Position numbers and translations under genes: made by a program. DNA of 64,000 nt from Alcanivorax sp. (GTDB taxonomy: Bacteria; Pseudomonadota; Gammaproteobacteria; Pseudomonadales; Alcanivoracaceae), in contig JAKUPL010000008.1 of the NCBI GenBank assembly GCA_022449455.1, forward strand, positions 62,001-126,000. Direction: 5' to 3'. Within the stretch, counting starts at the first letter, position 1, and each line of letters starts with the position of its first letter. Positions 17,332-24,860 of this stretch are shown piece by piece. The notes under the pieces were generated by a model. The model made no database searches and had not been told where the DNA came from. It worked only from the letters and a program-made list of their open reading frames with translations.

Positions 17332-18453
17332 TCAGCGGATGGTCAACACCTCGCCCCGTGTCGGAGAGCCAGGCGTCATGTCCCACGCGCGGATGACGGG
17401 AACGAACTTGTCGGTGAGGATGCGCGTCTCGGCAATCGAGCCGTCTTCGCGTTCGGTGAATTCCCGCTGGAGCGTCTTGTCCTTGTGGGTGTCACCTTTG
17501 ACGACGAGCACGCGCCCCGTCTTGGATTGCACGACTCCCGAGATCGCGCCTGCGGCCAGAGCCAGGGCGAGATGCCAGTGGGACAAGGCCCGCGCCGGTG
17601 GACGCAGCGTCTGCTGCGCAGACCCCAACTGCGTATCCCGCGACGGCCAGAGGCCTTGCAGCCTGCCAACCTCATCGGCGAACTGCTCCGGCTCCATCGT
17701 CACGCGGAAGAAATGCCCCGGCTCCGCCGGGCTGGCGGGGACGATGTACGGCAGGAACGGCCATTCGCTCGGCAGCTCCTCGGCTTCGACTTCGCCAAGC
17801 CCAACCTGCAGCAGCAGATTGCGCACGGCCTTGATGCCATCGGGCGTCTGCTCGCGCTGGCGCACCCGGCGTCCGAAGATCACCACCTGCTTGAACTGCG
17901 TTTCCACCGCTCGGTAGATCCGCAGGTCTGTGTAGTGGCGCGTCAGCCAGCCGACCAGCTCCGCGTCGAGCACGTAGCCGGGGACAATGAAGACCAGCAC
18001 GCCGCCGTACTGCAGCAGGGGCAGCGTGCGCTGGTAGAACAGCTTTTCGAGGCGGGCACGGCCCTGACCCTGATAGCCAATGTTGCCGTTGACGTCCTTG
18101 GACAGGTCGCCATACGGCGGATCGAGCCAGAGCAGCCCAAAGGACTGTTTGGAGATCATCGTATCCATCAGGTCCGCGTGCAGGCAGTGATCGACCAGGC
18201 TGCGGGCATGGCGCGCCCGCTCTGCGTCGAACTCGACGGCGAACGCCCTGGCCTGCTCGCGCCCGAGGGCATGAGCCGCTTCGGCGATTGCCACGCCTTC
18301 GCCGGCACAGGGGTCGAGGATGCACATCGGCCCATTGGATTCAGGCGCACTGGGCATCAGTGCATTGAGGGCTCTTTCGAGCGTCGGTTCGTCGGTCGGG
18401 AAGTACCCGTTCTTCACAAAGTTGCGGGCGAGCCGCGGGAACATGAGCGCCAT
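17332..18453 (-). CDS. Adenine-specific DNA methyltransferase-like protein (DUF6094 type)
   Basis: This 373-residue Rossmann-fold methyltransferase-like protein has SAM-binding motif I as DPCAGEGVAIAEA (about residue 47) and the catalytic motif IV LDPPYGDLS (about residue 105), the DPPY signature of N6-adenine or N4-cytosine methyltransferases. No target-recognition domain or restriction partner is obvious nearby. It precedes the two paralogous small genes and the SNF2 helicase on the same strand. It may modify the ICE DNA or protect it from host restriction; that is inference. The start at 18453 follows an AGGAGA site. Confidence 0.83.
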   Translation of the reverse strand: MALMFPRLARNFVKNGYFPTDEPTLERALNALMPSAPESNGPMCILDPCAGEGVAIAEAAHALGREQARAFAVEFDAERARHARSLVDHCLHADLMDTMISKQSFGLLWLDPPYGDLSKDVNGNIGYQGQGRARLEKLFYQRTLPLLQYGGVLVFIVPGYVLDAELVGWLTRHYTDLRIYRAVETQFKQVVIFGRRVRQREQTPDGIKAVRNLLLQVGLGEVEAEELPSEWPFLPYIVPASPAEPGHFFRVTMEPEQFADEVGRLQGLWPSRDTQLGSAQQTLRPPARALSHWHLALALAAGAISGVVQSKTGRVLVVKGDTHKDKTLQREFTEREDGSIAETRILTDKFVPVIRAWDMTPGSPTRGEVLTIR

Positions 18454-18481
18454 GGAAGTCTCCTGGTTGGCGGGATGAATG

Positions 18482-18509
18482 GCGCAGGCGGGCCTTGGCG
18501 TGCCTGCGC
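18482..18509 (-). promoter_or_regulatory. Leader hairpin of the methyltransferase gene
   Basis: An 8-bp perfect stem (GCGCAGGC with GCCTGCGC) lies 29 bases before the ATG at 18453, at the same position as the leader hairpins of neighbouring genes. Confidence 0.45.
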
Positions 18510-18516
18510 AGGTGGT

Positions 18517-19167
18517 TCAAGCCGCTGCCGTTTCCGGCGTCCAAATCTTGGCCGGGTATGGGTAGGCGGTGAGCACGTCACTGCGGATCAGCGAGCCGAG
18601 CGCCTGGGTCAGCGCCGGCACGTCGATGGCGAGCTGATGGCCCACCAAAGGCCCGAGGGCGAATGGCAGGCGGGTCAGCATCTCGTGGCTTTGCAGCAGT
18701 TCCAGCACGGTTTCGCGCCAGTGGTCGAGCAATGGCAGTGGGCAGGTGTCCTGCACCAATGTCCACAGGCGGTCAAGCCGGTGGTCGCTATCGCGGGGCA
18801 GCAATGCCAGTGCGCTGGCGTTGGCTTTGTCGGGCTTGACGCAGCGCCGATCGAACAGCCACACGTTGGACAGCGAACCGAACAGCGTTCGCCGGTAGGC
18901 GCGGGTCATGCGCTTTTCCAGGCGATCGACGTTGCCGACGAACACCGGGACGCTGCCGCCCTGGTCGGTGATGACGTGGAACTGCTCCAGCCCCTGTTCG
19001 TCGCGCCCGAGGGTCAGGCGAGCCAGGAACTGCTGGGCGGCGGTGTCTCGCGCCCAGATCGACAGAAAGATCAGGTTGCCCTGGTCATCGCCGACGCAAG
19101 CGTCGGCCATCACGTCCGGGCATTCGTCGATGCGGTACAGCGTGGTGGAAGAAGTGTTTGCGGGCAT
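18517..19167 (-). CDS. Conserved ICE protein of unknown function
   Basis: This is a soluble protein of 216 residues with no signal peptide and no known motif. The N-terminal half is beta-rich (TLYRIDECPDVMADACVGDDQ, LIFLSIWARDT) and the C-terminal half is helical and leucine-rich. I do not recognise a named family. It is the gene upstream of the methyltransferase, has its own structured leader, and starts at the ATG at 19167 after a GAGGA site. Confidence 0.75.
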   Translation of the reverse strand: MPANTSSTTLYRIDECPDVMADACVGDDQGNLIFLSIWARDTAAQQFLARLTLGRDEQGLEQFHVITDQGGSVPVFVGNVDRLEKRMTRAYRRTLFGSLSNVWLFDRRCVKPDKANASALALLPRDSDHRLDRLWTLVQDTCPLPLLDHWRETVLELLQSHEMLTRLPFALGPLVGHQLAIDVPALTQALGSLIRSDVLTAYPYPAKIWTPETAAA

Positions 19168-19192
19168 GGTGGTGTCCTCGGATGAACGGGAA

Positions 19193-19232
19193 CAGCACCG
19201 CCCGCAGGGGGCAAGTGCTGCCCTTGGGGTGG
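19193..19232 (-). promoter_or_regulatory. Structured leader of the 19167 gene
   Basis: Arms AGGGC, TGCCC, GCGGGC and the outer pair CAGCAC with GTGCTG allow two mutually exclusive folds in the 65 bases before the ATG. A run AAGGGCAGCAC at the 5' side follows TTCCACCCC, the sequence that opens most of these leaders. Confidence 0.45.
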
Positions 19233-19250
19233 AAGGAAAAACGCCCTGGT

Positions 19251-19658
19251 TCAGACCGTCAGCGTCGCATCTGGAGCGGTGGTCGCCTTGGATGTGCGCC
19301 GCCGTGCGTGGTAGGCGCGAACGCCTGCACGCCATTCGGCGGACTGCTCCGGTGCGAGGTCCAGATAGGACAGCGGGCACGAGTAGTAGTACGGGTGCAT
19401 GGATTCGTCCAGCGGCTTGTAGCCCCACTGGCCGCCGCTGCGTTCCAGAAGATCGCAGCGGATGGTGCACAGGGATTGGCCCGGTGTGAGATCACGGTGT
19501 ACGCCTTCGGCCTTGGCTGTGACTTGCGCAACGGACCAGAGGACGTTGCCACGCAGCGCGTGGGCGATGACCTTGACGCTGGCGTGCTCGGTCTCTTGCG
19601 GTGCGATCAGCTCCGCGATCAGTTCAGACCGCGATTGGGGTGAGAAATACCAGCCCAT
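19251..19658 (-). CDS. Conserved ICE protein, DUF6927-like
   Basis: This is a small soluble protein of 135 residues beginning MGWYFSPQSRSELIAELI. It has a beta-rich middle (VLWSVAQVTAKAEGVHRDL) and a WGYKPLDESMHPYYYSCP motif, which resembles the DUF6927 family found in mobile elements. No catalytic motif is evident. It carries its own structured leader. The family assignment is tentative; that the gene is real is supported by the ribosome binding site AGGAGG and the repeated leader architecture. Confidence 0.72.
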   Translation of the reverse strand: MGWYFSPQSRSELIAELIAPQETEHASVKVIAHALRGNVLWSVAQVTAKAEGVHRDLTPGQSLCTIRCDLLERSGGQWGYKPLDESMHPYYYSCPLSYLDLAPEQSAEWRAGVRAYHARRRTSKATTAPDATLTV

Positions 19659-19689
19659 GAGAGGCCTCCTGGAAAAATTGAGCCAGAAG

Positions 19690-19722
19690 CCTCCCCGGTG
19701 GGGAAGACCCCCGGCGGGTGGA
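19690..19722 (-). promoter_or_regulatory. Structured leader of the 19658 gene
   Basis: After ATCCACCC, the arms CGGGGG, CTTCCCC and GGGGAGG follow one another with short spacers. The CCCC arm can pair either with the GGGG before it or with the GGGG three bases after it. The segment ends 32 bases before the ATG. Confidence 0.5.
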
Positions 19723-19749
19723 TGAACACGGCAGATGCGGTGGCCAGTA

Positions 19750-20448
19750 CTACGCAGGTTGCAGTTCGGCCTGGCGGCTCCACTCCTGCGTCTTGAAGTC
19801 CAGCGTGTAGCCCAGTTCGCCAAGGCGGGCGATCTGCGTGCGCAGGGTGCGGCGGTCGATGGTCGAATCCAGTTTCACGGACTCGCCCAGCGGCCAAAGC
19901 AAGCTGAACAGCGCGACGTCGCCATCTTCGGTACTGCCGGGAGCAGTTGCCGCAGCGGGCGTCGGCGCATCCACGCCGAAGGGCGTGGTATCGACCAGCG
20001 GGTCCGTGGATGCCTGCACGGGTGCGGGCTTGGCGGGCTTGGAGGTTTTGGTGGGCTTGGCCGGTGTTGCCGGCGTTACTGCAGGCTGTGCGCCCAACTC
20101 TTCATCAAGTGGATCGAGGTCCTGGGTGGCGAAGCTGCGTGCCTCGTCACGGCTCAGTTTGTCGATGTCGTAGAGCGTCATTCCGTCCAGGCTGGCACGG
20201 ATCTCGAAGCGCATGCCGCCACCGACCGGGTAGGACTTCGGGAAGATGTACCTGATGATGAACTCCCCGTCGTACTTGCCTTCGGGGTATTGCTCCAGCT
20301 CCGGGTCCTTGACCTCGAACGTACCGAGGTGCGTGGCGAGGCGTCCGACCGTGAAGGGGCCGTTCTTGCCGCGGATGGTACGCAGCGTGAGCTGGCCGGG
20401 GACGACGATGGGCGAAACCGATCTCTCGGATGCCGATGTGGCTGCCAT
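19750..20448 (-). CDS. DUF3275 family protein
   Basis: This 232-residue protein has an N-terminal beta-rich domain (about residues 1-110, including RTIRGKNGPFTVGRLATHLGTF and DGEFIIRYIFPKSYPVGGG). A proline/threonine/alanine-rich linker (about 125-170) and a helical C-terminal domain (ALFSLLWPLGESVKLDSTIDR) follow. The pattern fits DUF3275, which is confined to ICEs and related islands and usually lies beside DUF3577 genes, as here. The function is unknown; a DNA-binding or replication accessory role has been suggested only by context. Confidence 0.82.
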   Translation of the reverse strand: MAATSASERSVSPIVVPGQLTLRTIRGKNGPFTVGRLATHLGTFEVKDPELEQYPEGKYDGEFIIRYIFPKSYPVGGGMRFEIRASLDGMTLYDIDKLSRDEARSFATQDLDPLDEELGAQPAVTPATPAKPTKTSKPAKPAPVQASTDPLVDTTPFGVDAPTPAAATAPGSTEDGDVALFSLLWPLGESVKLDSTIDRRTLRTQIARLGELGYTLDFKTQEWSRQAELQPA

Positions 20449-20469
20449 GATGGTTCTCCTTAGCGATTG

Positions 20470-20498
20470 GGAAAACGACAAGGCCCGCGAGGGCCTTG
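20470..20498 (-). terminator. Terminator-like hairpin between the DUF3577 and DUF3275 genes
   Basis: In minus-strand sense, CAAGGCCC-TCGC-GGGCCTTG is followed by TCGTTTTCC, 5 bases after the DUF3577 stop and 22 bases before the DUF3275 start. It can end transcription of the upstream gene or serve as leader of the downstream one. Confidence 0.55.
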
Positions 20499-20502
20499 CC
20501 GA

Positions 20503-21417
20503 TCAGAACGAAGCAGCCAATGCCGGCTCCTGCTCCTCGACTTCACCTTCGGGCTCGCGCTCGGCGGGCTCGGCAGGCTGATCGGCAGCGGTGTCGGCGT
20601 CCTCGGCTTCGGGCGCGGGAGCGTCCTGGGCCGGCGGCGTATCGGCTTGCGCGGGGCTCGTCGGATAGACCTTGGTGCCGTCGATCTTGATCAGGCTAAT
20701 GTGGATCAGTGTCGATTCCAGGCTTGCGGCCGGTTCTCCGGCACGCTCACCCTTGGTGCGGATGTACGGATCGATCTTCATGTCGTTGAGACGGAAGGCG
20801 ATCAGCACCTTGCAGTCCCCTTCGATGGCCTGCACGCACCGGCGAACCAGATGCTCGGCTTCAGGGGTGGTGACGATGGTGTCGAAGTACCGATACTCCG
20901 GTTCATCGACAGGCCCGGCCAGAGCGGCGACGGTGCAAGAGAGGAACGGGTCGCCATCTTTGGGCGTGACGTCCTTCGGACGGCTGAGGTAGCCGATGCC
21001 GCGGGTGACCAGCTCGTGCTGCCTAATCGAAGCCAGTTCGGCCCGGTCAAGCGGCTCGGCCTTGAGCAGTCGCGCCTTGAGGGACGCGGCGGCTTGGCCT
21101 TTCTGCTCACCCTTGTCGCGGATGTACGCATCGCCCCACAGGTCGCCGAGGCGAAAGCGCACCAGTGGGCGCTGCTTGGGATCGTCAACGCCGATGTAGC
21201 GCTCGACCAGCTTCTTGGCCTCGGCACCCGAGACCTTGACGTCGAAATAGCGATAGCTGGGGTCCTTTGCGGAACCGACCAACGCGGCGATGGTGCATGC
21301 CAGGAAAGGCTGCGCACGGCGGCCGCCCCGAACAGGCACTTCACGGACACGCTGGATGTAACCGATGCCCGAGGTGTGGAGGTCGAAATACGATTTCTCG
21401 TTGGGCGTGGTGCTCAT
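20503..21417 (-). CDS. DUF3577 (STY4534-type) ICE protein with a duplicated domain
   Basis: This 304-residue protein is annotated in relatives as a putative replication-associated protein. It contains two copies of the same domain: residues about 8-110 (GIGYIQRVREVPVRGGRRAQPFLACTIAALVGS ... in outline) and about 135-240 (GIGYLSRPKDVTPKDG ... FLSCTVAALAG). They share YRYFD and the (D)AYIRDKGE/DPYIRTKGE motif. A low-complexity acidic, alanine/proline-rich tail of about 60 residues follows. Single-domain members are usual, so this copy is a fusion or duplication. It sits downstream of a three-hairpin RNA element (21,570-21,645). Confidence 0.85.
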   Translation of the reverse strand: MSTTPNEKSYFDLHTSGIGYIQRVREVPVRGGRRAQPFLACTIAALVGSAKDPSYRYFDVKVSGAEAKKLVERYIGVDDPKQRPLVRFRLGDLWGDAYIRDKGEQKGQAAASLKARLLKAEPLDRAELASIRQHELVTRGIGYLSRPKDVTPKDGDPFLSCTVAALAGPVDEPEYRYFDTIVTTPEAEHLVRRCVQAIEGDCKVLIAFRLNDMKIDPYIRTKGERAGEPAASLESTLIHISLIKIDGTKVYPTSPAQADTPPAQDAPAPEAEDADTAADQPAEPAEREPEGEVEEQEPALAASF

Positions 21418-21452
21418 GGTGAATCTCCATAGGGATGAAGCGGAGACACACC

Positions 21453-21495
21453 GGCCCCACGCTGCGGGGAAAGGTGCGTAACCCCGCGATGGGTT
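21453..21495 (-). promoter_or_regulatory. Structured leader of the DUF3577 gene
   Basis: GCGGGG can pair with CCCCGC, or that CCCC with the later GTGGGG. The segment follows ATCAACCC and ends 36 bases before the ATG, the same alternating layout as in neighbouring leaders. Confidence 0.5.
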
Positions 21496-21569
21496 GATAA
21501 GGCGAAAGCATCCACCACCAGAGACTGGTGGCCGCTCGCGGATGGATGCGGTGCGAGCTGGCTCGGTCA

Positions 21570-21645
21570 CGCAGTGGGAACTGCGCCGCAACCTCGAAGA
21601 CCGATGGTTGCCTGGCATGTCGCTGACAACGTCAGCAGGCATGGG
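21570..21645 (-). ncRNA. Three-hairpin RNA element, copy A (5' UTR of the DUF3577 gene)
   Basis: Read on the minus strand: hairpin 1 is GCTGAC-GTT-GTCAGC between CATG-containing flanks (21,614-21,645). Hairpin 2 has stem GCAACC/GGTTGC (21,588-21,611). Hairpin 3 is CGCAGT-TCCC-ACTGCG (21,570-21,585). Copies B and C have the same three hairpins in the same order and spacing but with different, compensating stem sequences. A 'DUF3577 RNA motif' has been reported from comparative genomics; I recall it from memory and cannot test whether this is the same. Confidence 0.65.
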
Positions 21646-21727
21646 CTCAGCATGGCCGGGCCTCGCGCGCGAGACAGCCATCAATCGGCATTCGGGCGAT
21701 TCCCTTTGATGAAATCTCACACGGCAG

Positions 21728-21761
21728 AAAAAAGGCCCTCCTTCCGAATGGAGGGAGAGCC
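21728..21761 (-). terminator. Rho-independent terminator after the 21797 gene
   Basis: In minus-strand sense, CCCTCC-ATTC-GGAAGGAGGG-CC runs into TTTTTTCTG. It lies about 35 bases after the stop codon at 21797. Confidence 0.65.
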
Positions 21762-21796
21762 TGTGGGGGGCATGTCGCCTGGTTCTTTTCGTGGTG

Positions 21797-22609
21797 TTAC
21801 GCCGGTACAGCGCGGCGCCGTCGGGACGTCTCCGCGCCGATCACGCTCACATCGATCAGACGCCAGCGCCCGTCGTCGATGAGCCGCTCCAGCACTTCGC
21901 CGAGCATGTCGAAATACACCTCGTCGTGCCGATCGACCAACTCGCCGTCGCGGCACAGCTCCACCGCATAGGTATCGCTGCCGCGCTGGTAGAGGATCGT
22001 CACCCGACCGTCGAACTTCGCGGTCGAAACCGTGAAACTGATCGCCGGAGGCGTTTCGATGATCTTGGCCGGCTTCGGATCGACCCAGGTGAAGTCGTGG
22101 GCGCCCGCATCGACCAGCATGTGGGTGATGCGCCGGAACCCGTCGGGCGCCGACATTTCCTCCAACTGCTCGATGAGCTGACCCAGTTCCATACACTGCG
22201 GCTCGGGAATGGGCAGCTTGGCCGGCGCGGAGCCGAGGATGTGTGTCTTGACGGTGTAGGGAGTGCCGTCGGACATCATCTCGGTGCGCTCTTCTGGCGT
22301 GTCCGCACGCAGACCGTCGAAACGACGACGGGCATAGGGTTGGACATGCACCTTGGTGCCCTCGCTGGGAATGCTGGTCACCAGGTTGGGATCGAGTACC
22401 GCGAACTCGCTGGGCTTGAGCTTGACGACGATGGCGTCCTCGCTGGCTGCGACCACCTTGCCGTCGAAGGGCTGGGGATCGATGACAAAGCCCAGTGTCG
22501 AGGACTGTGGCTGATCATCGAACACGCGGTACTTGAACGACCGCACGTTGCGGGGCACATGGCCTGCGACCAGCGAAGGCATCAGGGTCTTGATAAGAGA
22601 GCGATCCAT
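21797..22609 (-). CDS. Conserved ICE protein of unknown function
   Basis: This is a soluble protein of 270 residues without signal or membrane segments. It has an N-terminal beta-rich region (SSTLGFVIDPQPFDGKVVAA, IVVKLKPSEFAVLDP), a middle helical part and a C-terminal segment (GRVTILYQRGSDTYAVELCRDGE, VYFDMLGEVLERLIDDGRW) ending in RRRR. I do not recognise a characterised family. It starts at 22609 after AAGGAGA and carries both a structured leader and copy B of the three-hairpin element. Confidence 0.78.
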   Translation of the reverse strand: MDRSLIKTLMPSLVAGHVPRNVRSFKYRVFDDQPQSSTLGFVIDPQPFDGKVVAASEDAIVVKLKPSEFAVLDPNLVTSIPSEGTKVHVQPYARRRFDGLRADTPEERTEMMSDGTPYTVKTHILGSAPAKLPIPEPQCMELGQLIEQLEEMSAPDGFRRITHMLVDAGAHDFTWVDPKPAKIIETPPAISFTVSTAKFDGRVTILYQRGSDTYAVELCRDGELVDRHDEVYFDMLGEVLERLIDDGRWRLIDVSVIGAETSRRRRAVPA

Positions 22610-22629
22610 GTGAATCTCCTTGAGGAAGA

Positions 22630-22676
22630 ACAAGGGATTCCCCGCCCGCAAGGGAGAGATCCCTTGTGGGTGGATG
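22630..22676 (-). promoter_or_regulatory. Structured leader of the 22609 gene
   Basis: A long-range perfect 9-bp stem (ACAAGGGAT with ATCCCTTGT) competes with a local hairpin AAGGGA-TCTC-TCCCTT that uses the same first arm. The second arm of the long stem ends 20 bases before the ATG, near the ribosome binding site. Confidence 0.55.
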
Positions 22677-22707
22677 GGCGCGATGCGTCCGTAGGAAGAA
22701 ACAACCA

Positions 22708-22783
22708 GCACGGTTTCCCGCGCTTGCAGCCTTGAAGGTCTTGGCTGCCTGGGCATGTGTCGGCAACGCCGACGAACATGGGG
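22708..22783 (-). ncRNA. Three-hairpin RNA element, copy B
   Basis: Minus-strand hairpins: GTCGGC-GTT-GCCGAC flanked by CATG motifs (22,752-22,783); stem GCAGCC/GGCTGC (22,726-22,748); and GCGCGG-GAAA-CCGTGC with a GNRA tetraloop (22,708-22,723). The last stem contains a G.U pair that would be an A-C mismatch on the plus strand, which fixes the RNA strand as minus. It lies 99 nt upstream of the gene starting at 22609. Confidence 0.65.
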
Positions 22784-22861
22784 TAAGGATGGCCCTGGAG
22801 TGAGCGGCCTGCGCTCAGGAAACCGCACCGCGCCGCACCCGCTTTCCTGCGCCGCGCCAAG

Positions 22862-22879
22862 AAAAGGCCCCTCGAAAGG
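22862..22879 (-). terminator. Rho-independent terminator after the 23168 gene
   Basis: In minus-strand sense, AGCCCCT-TTC-GAGGGGCC is followed by TTTTCTTGG, 11 bases after the stop codon at 22890. Confidence 0.65.
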
Positions 22880-22889
22880 GGCTGGGTGG

Positions 22890-23168
22890 TCAGGCTTGGT
22901 ACACGAAGTAGTGTTCGCGCTGACGTGGAAAGAACACATGCTTCCATGTGTCGCCGCCGGTGTTGCCACCGTCGAAGACGACCATTTCGTAGGCATCAAT
23001 GTCGGTGTCTGCCAGATCGGCGCTGGCGATATGGCGCATGTGCAGCATGCCGCTCAAGCGCTCGAATACCAGGATCTGGCCGATGGCGTCGTCCTGGCTC
23101 ATGGCGTTGACGCAGGCTCCAAGCTGATGCTCGAAGTCGCGTGCGGGCGAGATGAGGTCGGGGAACAT
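22890..23168 (-). CDS. Small conserved ICE protein of unknown function
   Basis: This 92-residue soluble protein starts MFPDLISPARDFEHQLG. It has a beta/alpha pattern and a C-terminal segment YEMVVFDGGNTGGDTWKH. No signal peptide, membrane helix or known motif is seen. It is flanked by a terminator and by its own leader hairpin (23,191-23,222), which supports it as a separately expressed gene. The ribosome binding site AGGAGC lies six bases before the ATG. Confidence 0.72.
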   Translation of the reverse strand: MFPDLISPARDFEHQLGACVNAMSQDDAIGQILVFERLSGMLHMRHIASADLADTDIDAYEMVVFDGGNTGGDTWKHVFFPRQREHYFVYQA

Positions 23169-23190
23169 AAAGTGCTCCTATGAAATAGGA

Positions 23191-23222
23191 CCAGCCTGGC
23201 TCCCAGAAAGGAGACAGGCTGG
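23191..23222 (-). promoter_or_regulatory. Leader hairpin of the 23168 gene
   Basis: A perfect 8-bp stem (CCAGCCTG with CAGGCTGG, loop TCTCCTTTCTGGGAGC) starts 22 bases before the ATG; the loop can form a further CTCC/GGAG pairing. Confidence 0.45.
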
Positions 23223-23262
23223 CATGGAGGGCAAAGAGGAAGGTGGGCGCGTGGTGTGTTTG

Positions 23263-24000
23263 CTAGGACTCGGCCAGCGGCAGGCCCAGCAACACGGGCG
23301 CGTCAGCGTCGAGGATGAGGATGCGCACATCGGCCTGGCCAGCCAGTTCCAGGATGTTCGCCAGGTCGTCGGGCATGCCCTTGCTGCGGTGCTCCTGCCG
23401 AAGCTGCTCGGCGGTGATGCCATCGGCGTACTCCAGGTTCTTGTCCGTCCAGGGCGTGGAGATCAGCTTGACGCCGATCGCCGGGCTGTACGGAACCCGA
23501 AAGGCGATGAACAAAAAGGCCTCCGGCGTGGCAAGGTCCGCCAGATTGGCGAGGTACTGGCCGGTTTCCGGGCTGATGTGCGCGCTGCTGATCTCCCAGC
23601 ATCGGCTGTAGTAGCCGGTCTCGAAACTCAGGCGCTGCACAACTTCCCGCGCGGCTTCGACCGAATAGCTGTCACCGACGTGGATCAGGCGGCCGTCGAA
23701 GTCCTCGCCATGAATGGCATAGACCACGGCACCGATCACGCCTTCGCCGTTAACGCCTTCATCGGCATCGCATTCGGCCAGTGCTTCGGCACTCACAGGT
23801 TCAGAGCCGTTCGTGACCACCGCAAAATCGCTGGTGACGATGCAGGACGATGAAATCAATTCCTCGTCGGACAGGTGTTGTTGGCTCGGGTGGATGTTTC
23901 GCCAGACATGCGGAATTCCGTCCTCGTAGCTGATGGACAGCGTGCGGACGATCTTCAAATTCCAGTAGCCACGGAGAAAGGGATTGGGATTCTGGGACAT
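23263..24000 (-). CDS. Conserved ICE protein, DUF5983-like
   Basis: This soluble protein of 245 residues starts at the ATG at 24000 (MSQNPNPFLRGYWNLKIVRTLS). It has beta-rich N-terminal and C-terminal parts: VLLGLPLAES ends it, and ADVRILILDADAPV precedes that. The pattern resembles DUF5983-type proteins of mobile elements. No catalytic residues are evident. The leader at 24,028-24,060 is one of the clearest switching pairs in the block. Confidence 0.72.
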   Translation of the reverse strand: MSQNPNPFLRGYWNLKIVRTLSISYEDGIPHVWRNIHPSQQHLSDEELISSSCIVTSDFAVVTNGSEPVSAEALAECDADEGVNGEGVIGAVVYAIHGEDFDGRLIHVGDSYSVEAAREVVQRLSFETGYYSRCWEISSAHISPETGQYLANLADLATPEAFLFIAFRVPYSPAIGVKLISTPWTDKNLEYADGITAEQLRQEHRSKGMPDDLANILELAGQADVRILILDADAPVLLGLPLAES

Positions 24001-24027
24001 GGGAACTCTCCAGATTGAATAATGGAG

Positions 24028-24060
24028 CCAATTCCCGCCACCGGGAATTGGACCCGGTGG
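24028..24060 (-). promoter_or_regulatory. Switching leader of the 24000 gene
   Basis: Two perfect stems share bases. CCACCGGG (24,053-24,060) pairs with CCCGGTGG (24,038-24,045) over 8 bp. CCAATTCCCG (24,042-24,051) pairs with CGGGAATTGG (24,028-24,037) over 10 bp. They overlap at 24,042-24,045, so only one can form at a time. The 3' arm ends 28 bases before the ATG. Confidence 0.6.
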
Positions 24061-24212
24061 GTTGAAAGGGGAAAATGCGTCAGTCGGCGCTGATCGTTGG
24101 CTTTGATTCAGCCGCTTTACGCTGGGCAACGGAAAGGAAATCGAGGGACATGGCTGTGTGGGCGCATGTCCCTCGTGGGGAACGAAAAGACGGGGGTGTG
24201 CCGGAAACGGGC

Positions 24213-24605
24213 TCACCAGCCGCTGTAGTTCAGCATCAAGTCGGCAATGACCTTGCGGCGTTCCAAGTCGAGACCGTCGAAGTCCGACAGCCCGTGGAAA
24301 TGGCAGCGTTTGAGCATGGCACCGCCCTCGTGCGCGTTGTAGAAGCTGACCATGGCGGACAGAAACATGCGTTGCCCGCTGCTCAGGACACCGAGGGCAT
24401 CGTTGAGCCGCAGCATGTTGGGACGCAGATCCCACTTGCTTTTGGCCTGGTTCAGGCCGTCACGGGTGCCGTCGCCGAACCATTCGGGGCCAGCGATCTC
24501 GGCACCACGCTTCCATGCCTCGAAGAAGGCTTGGGGCGCGGCAGCGAAATGCTGCTCTTCCCGCATGATCTGATCGACGACTTCCTGCGGCAGCAGTTGA
24601 TTCAT
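24213..24605 (-). CDS. Conserved ICE protein of unknown function
   Basis: This helical soluble protein of 130 residues begins MNQLLPQEVVDQIMREEQ and contains FFEAWKRGAEIAGPEWFGDG, ALGVLSSGQRMFLSAMVSFYNAHEGG and a C-terminal RRKVIADLMLNYSGW. There is no signal peptide or membrane segment, and I do not recognise a family. It is separated by 21 bases from the gene at 24,627-24,839 and probably shares its transcript, since only a short gap lies between them. Confidence 0.75.
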   Translation of the reverse strand: MNQLLPQEVVDQIMREEQHFAAAPQAFFEAWKRGAEIAGPEWFGDGTRDGLNQAKSKWDLRPNMLRLNDALGVLSSGQRMFLSAMVSFYNAHEGGAMLKRCHFHGLSDFDGLDLERRKVIADLMLNYSGW

Positions 24606-24626
24606 GGCGTGATTCCTCCAGTTGGA

Positions 24627-24839
24627 TCAGGGAATGGCGAGCTGGGACCAGCCGCCTCTTTCGAGGGCACGTTGAGCCGCCGCATGGCTGCGGAAGTACT
24701 CGTGCGATTCCCGCGAAACGGGACCTTCGGTATCGCGCGTGCCGATGTAGTGGCCGGCGGCGCTTTGCAGGACTTCGAGCGGCAGGAACTTGCCGCAATA
24801 GGTCAAGGCCAACTGGCCGAAAGAGGCTTTGTGGGACAT
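24627..24839 (-). CDS. Small conserved ICE protein of unknown function
   Basis: This 70-residue protein starts at the ATG at 24839 (MSHKASFGQLALTYCGKFLP) with an AAGGAG ribosome binding site. The C-terminal half (ESHEYFRSHAAAQRALERGGW) is helical. Its own upstream region contains a structured leader and copy C of the three-hairpin RNA element. A longer open frame reaching 24923 would cross the leader and is unlikely. Confidence 0.68.
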   Translation of the reverse strand: MSHKASFGQLALTYCGKFLPLEVLQSAAGHYIGTRDTEGPVSRESHEYFRSHAAAQRALERGGWSQLAIP

Positions 24840-24860
24840 GGGTAGGCTCCTTGGAAAAGC

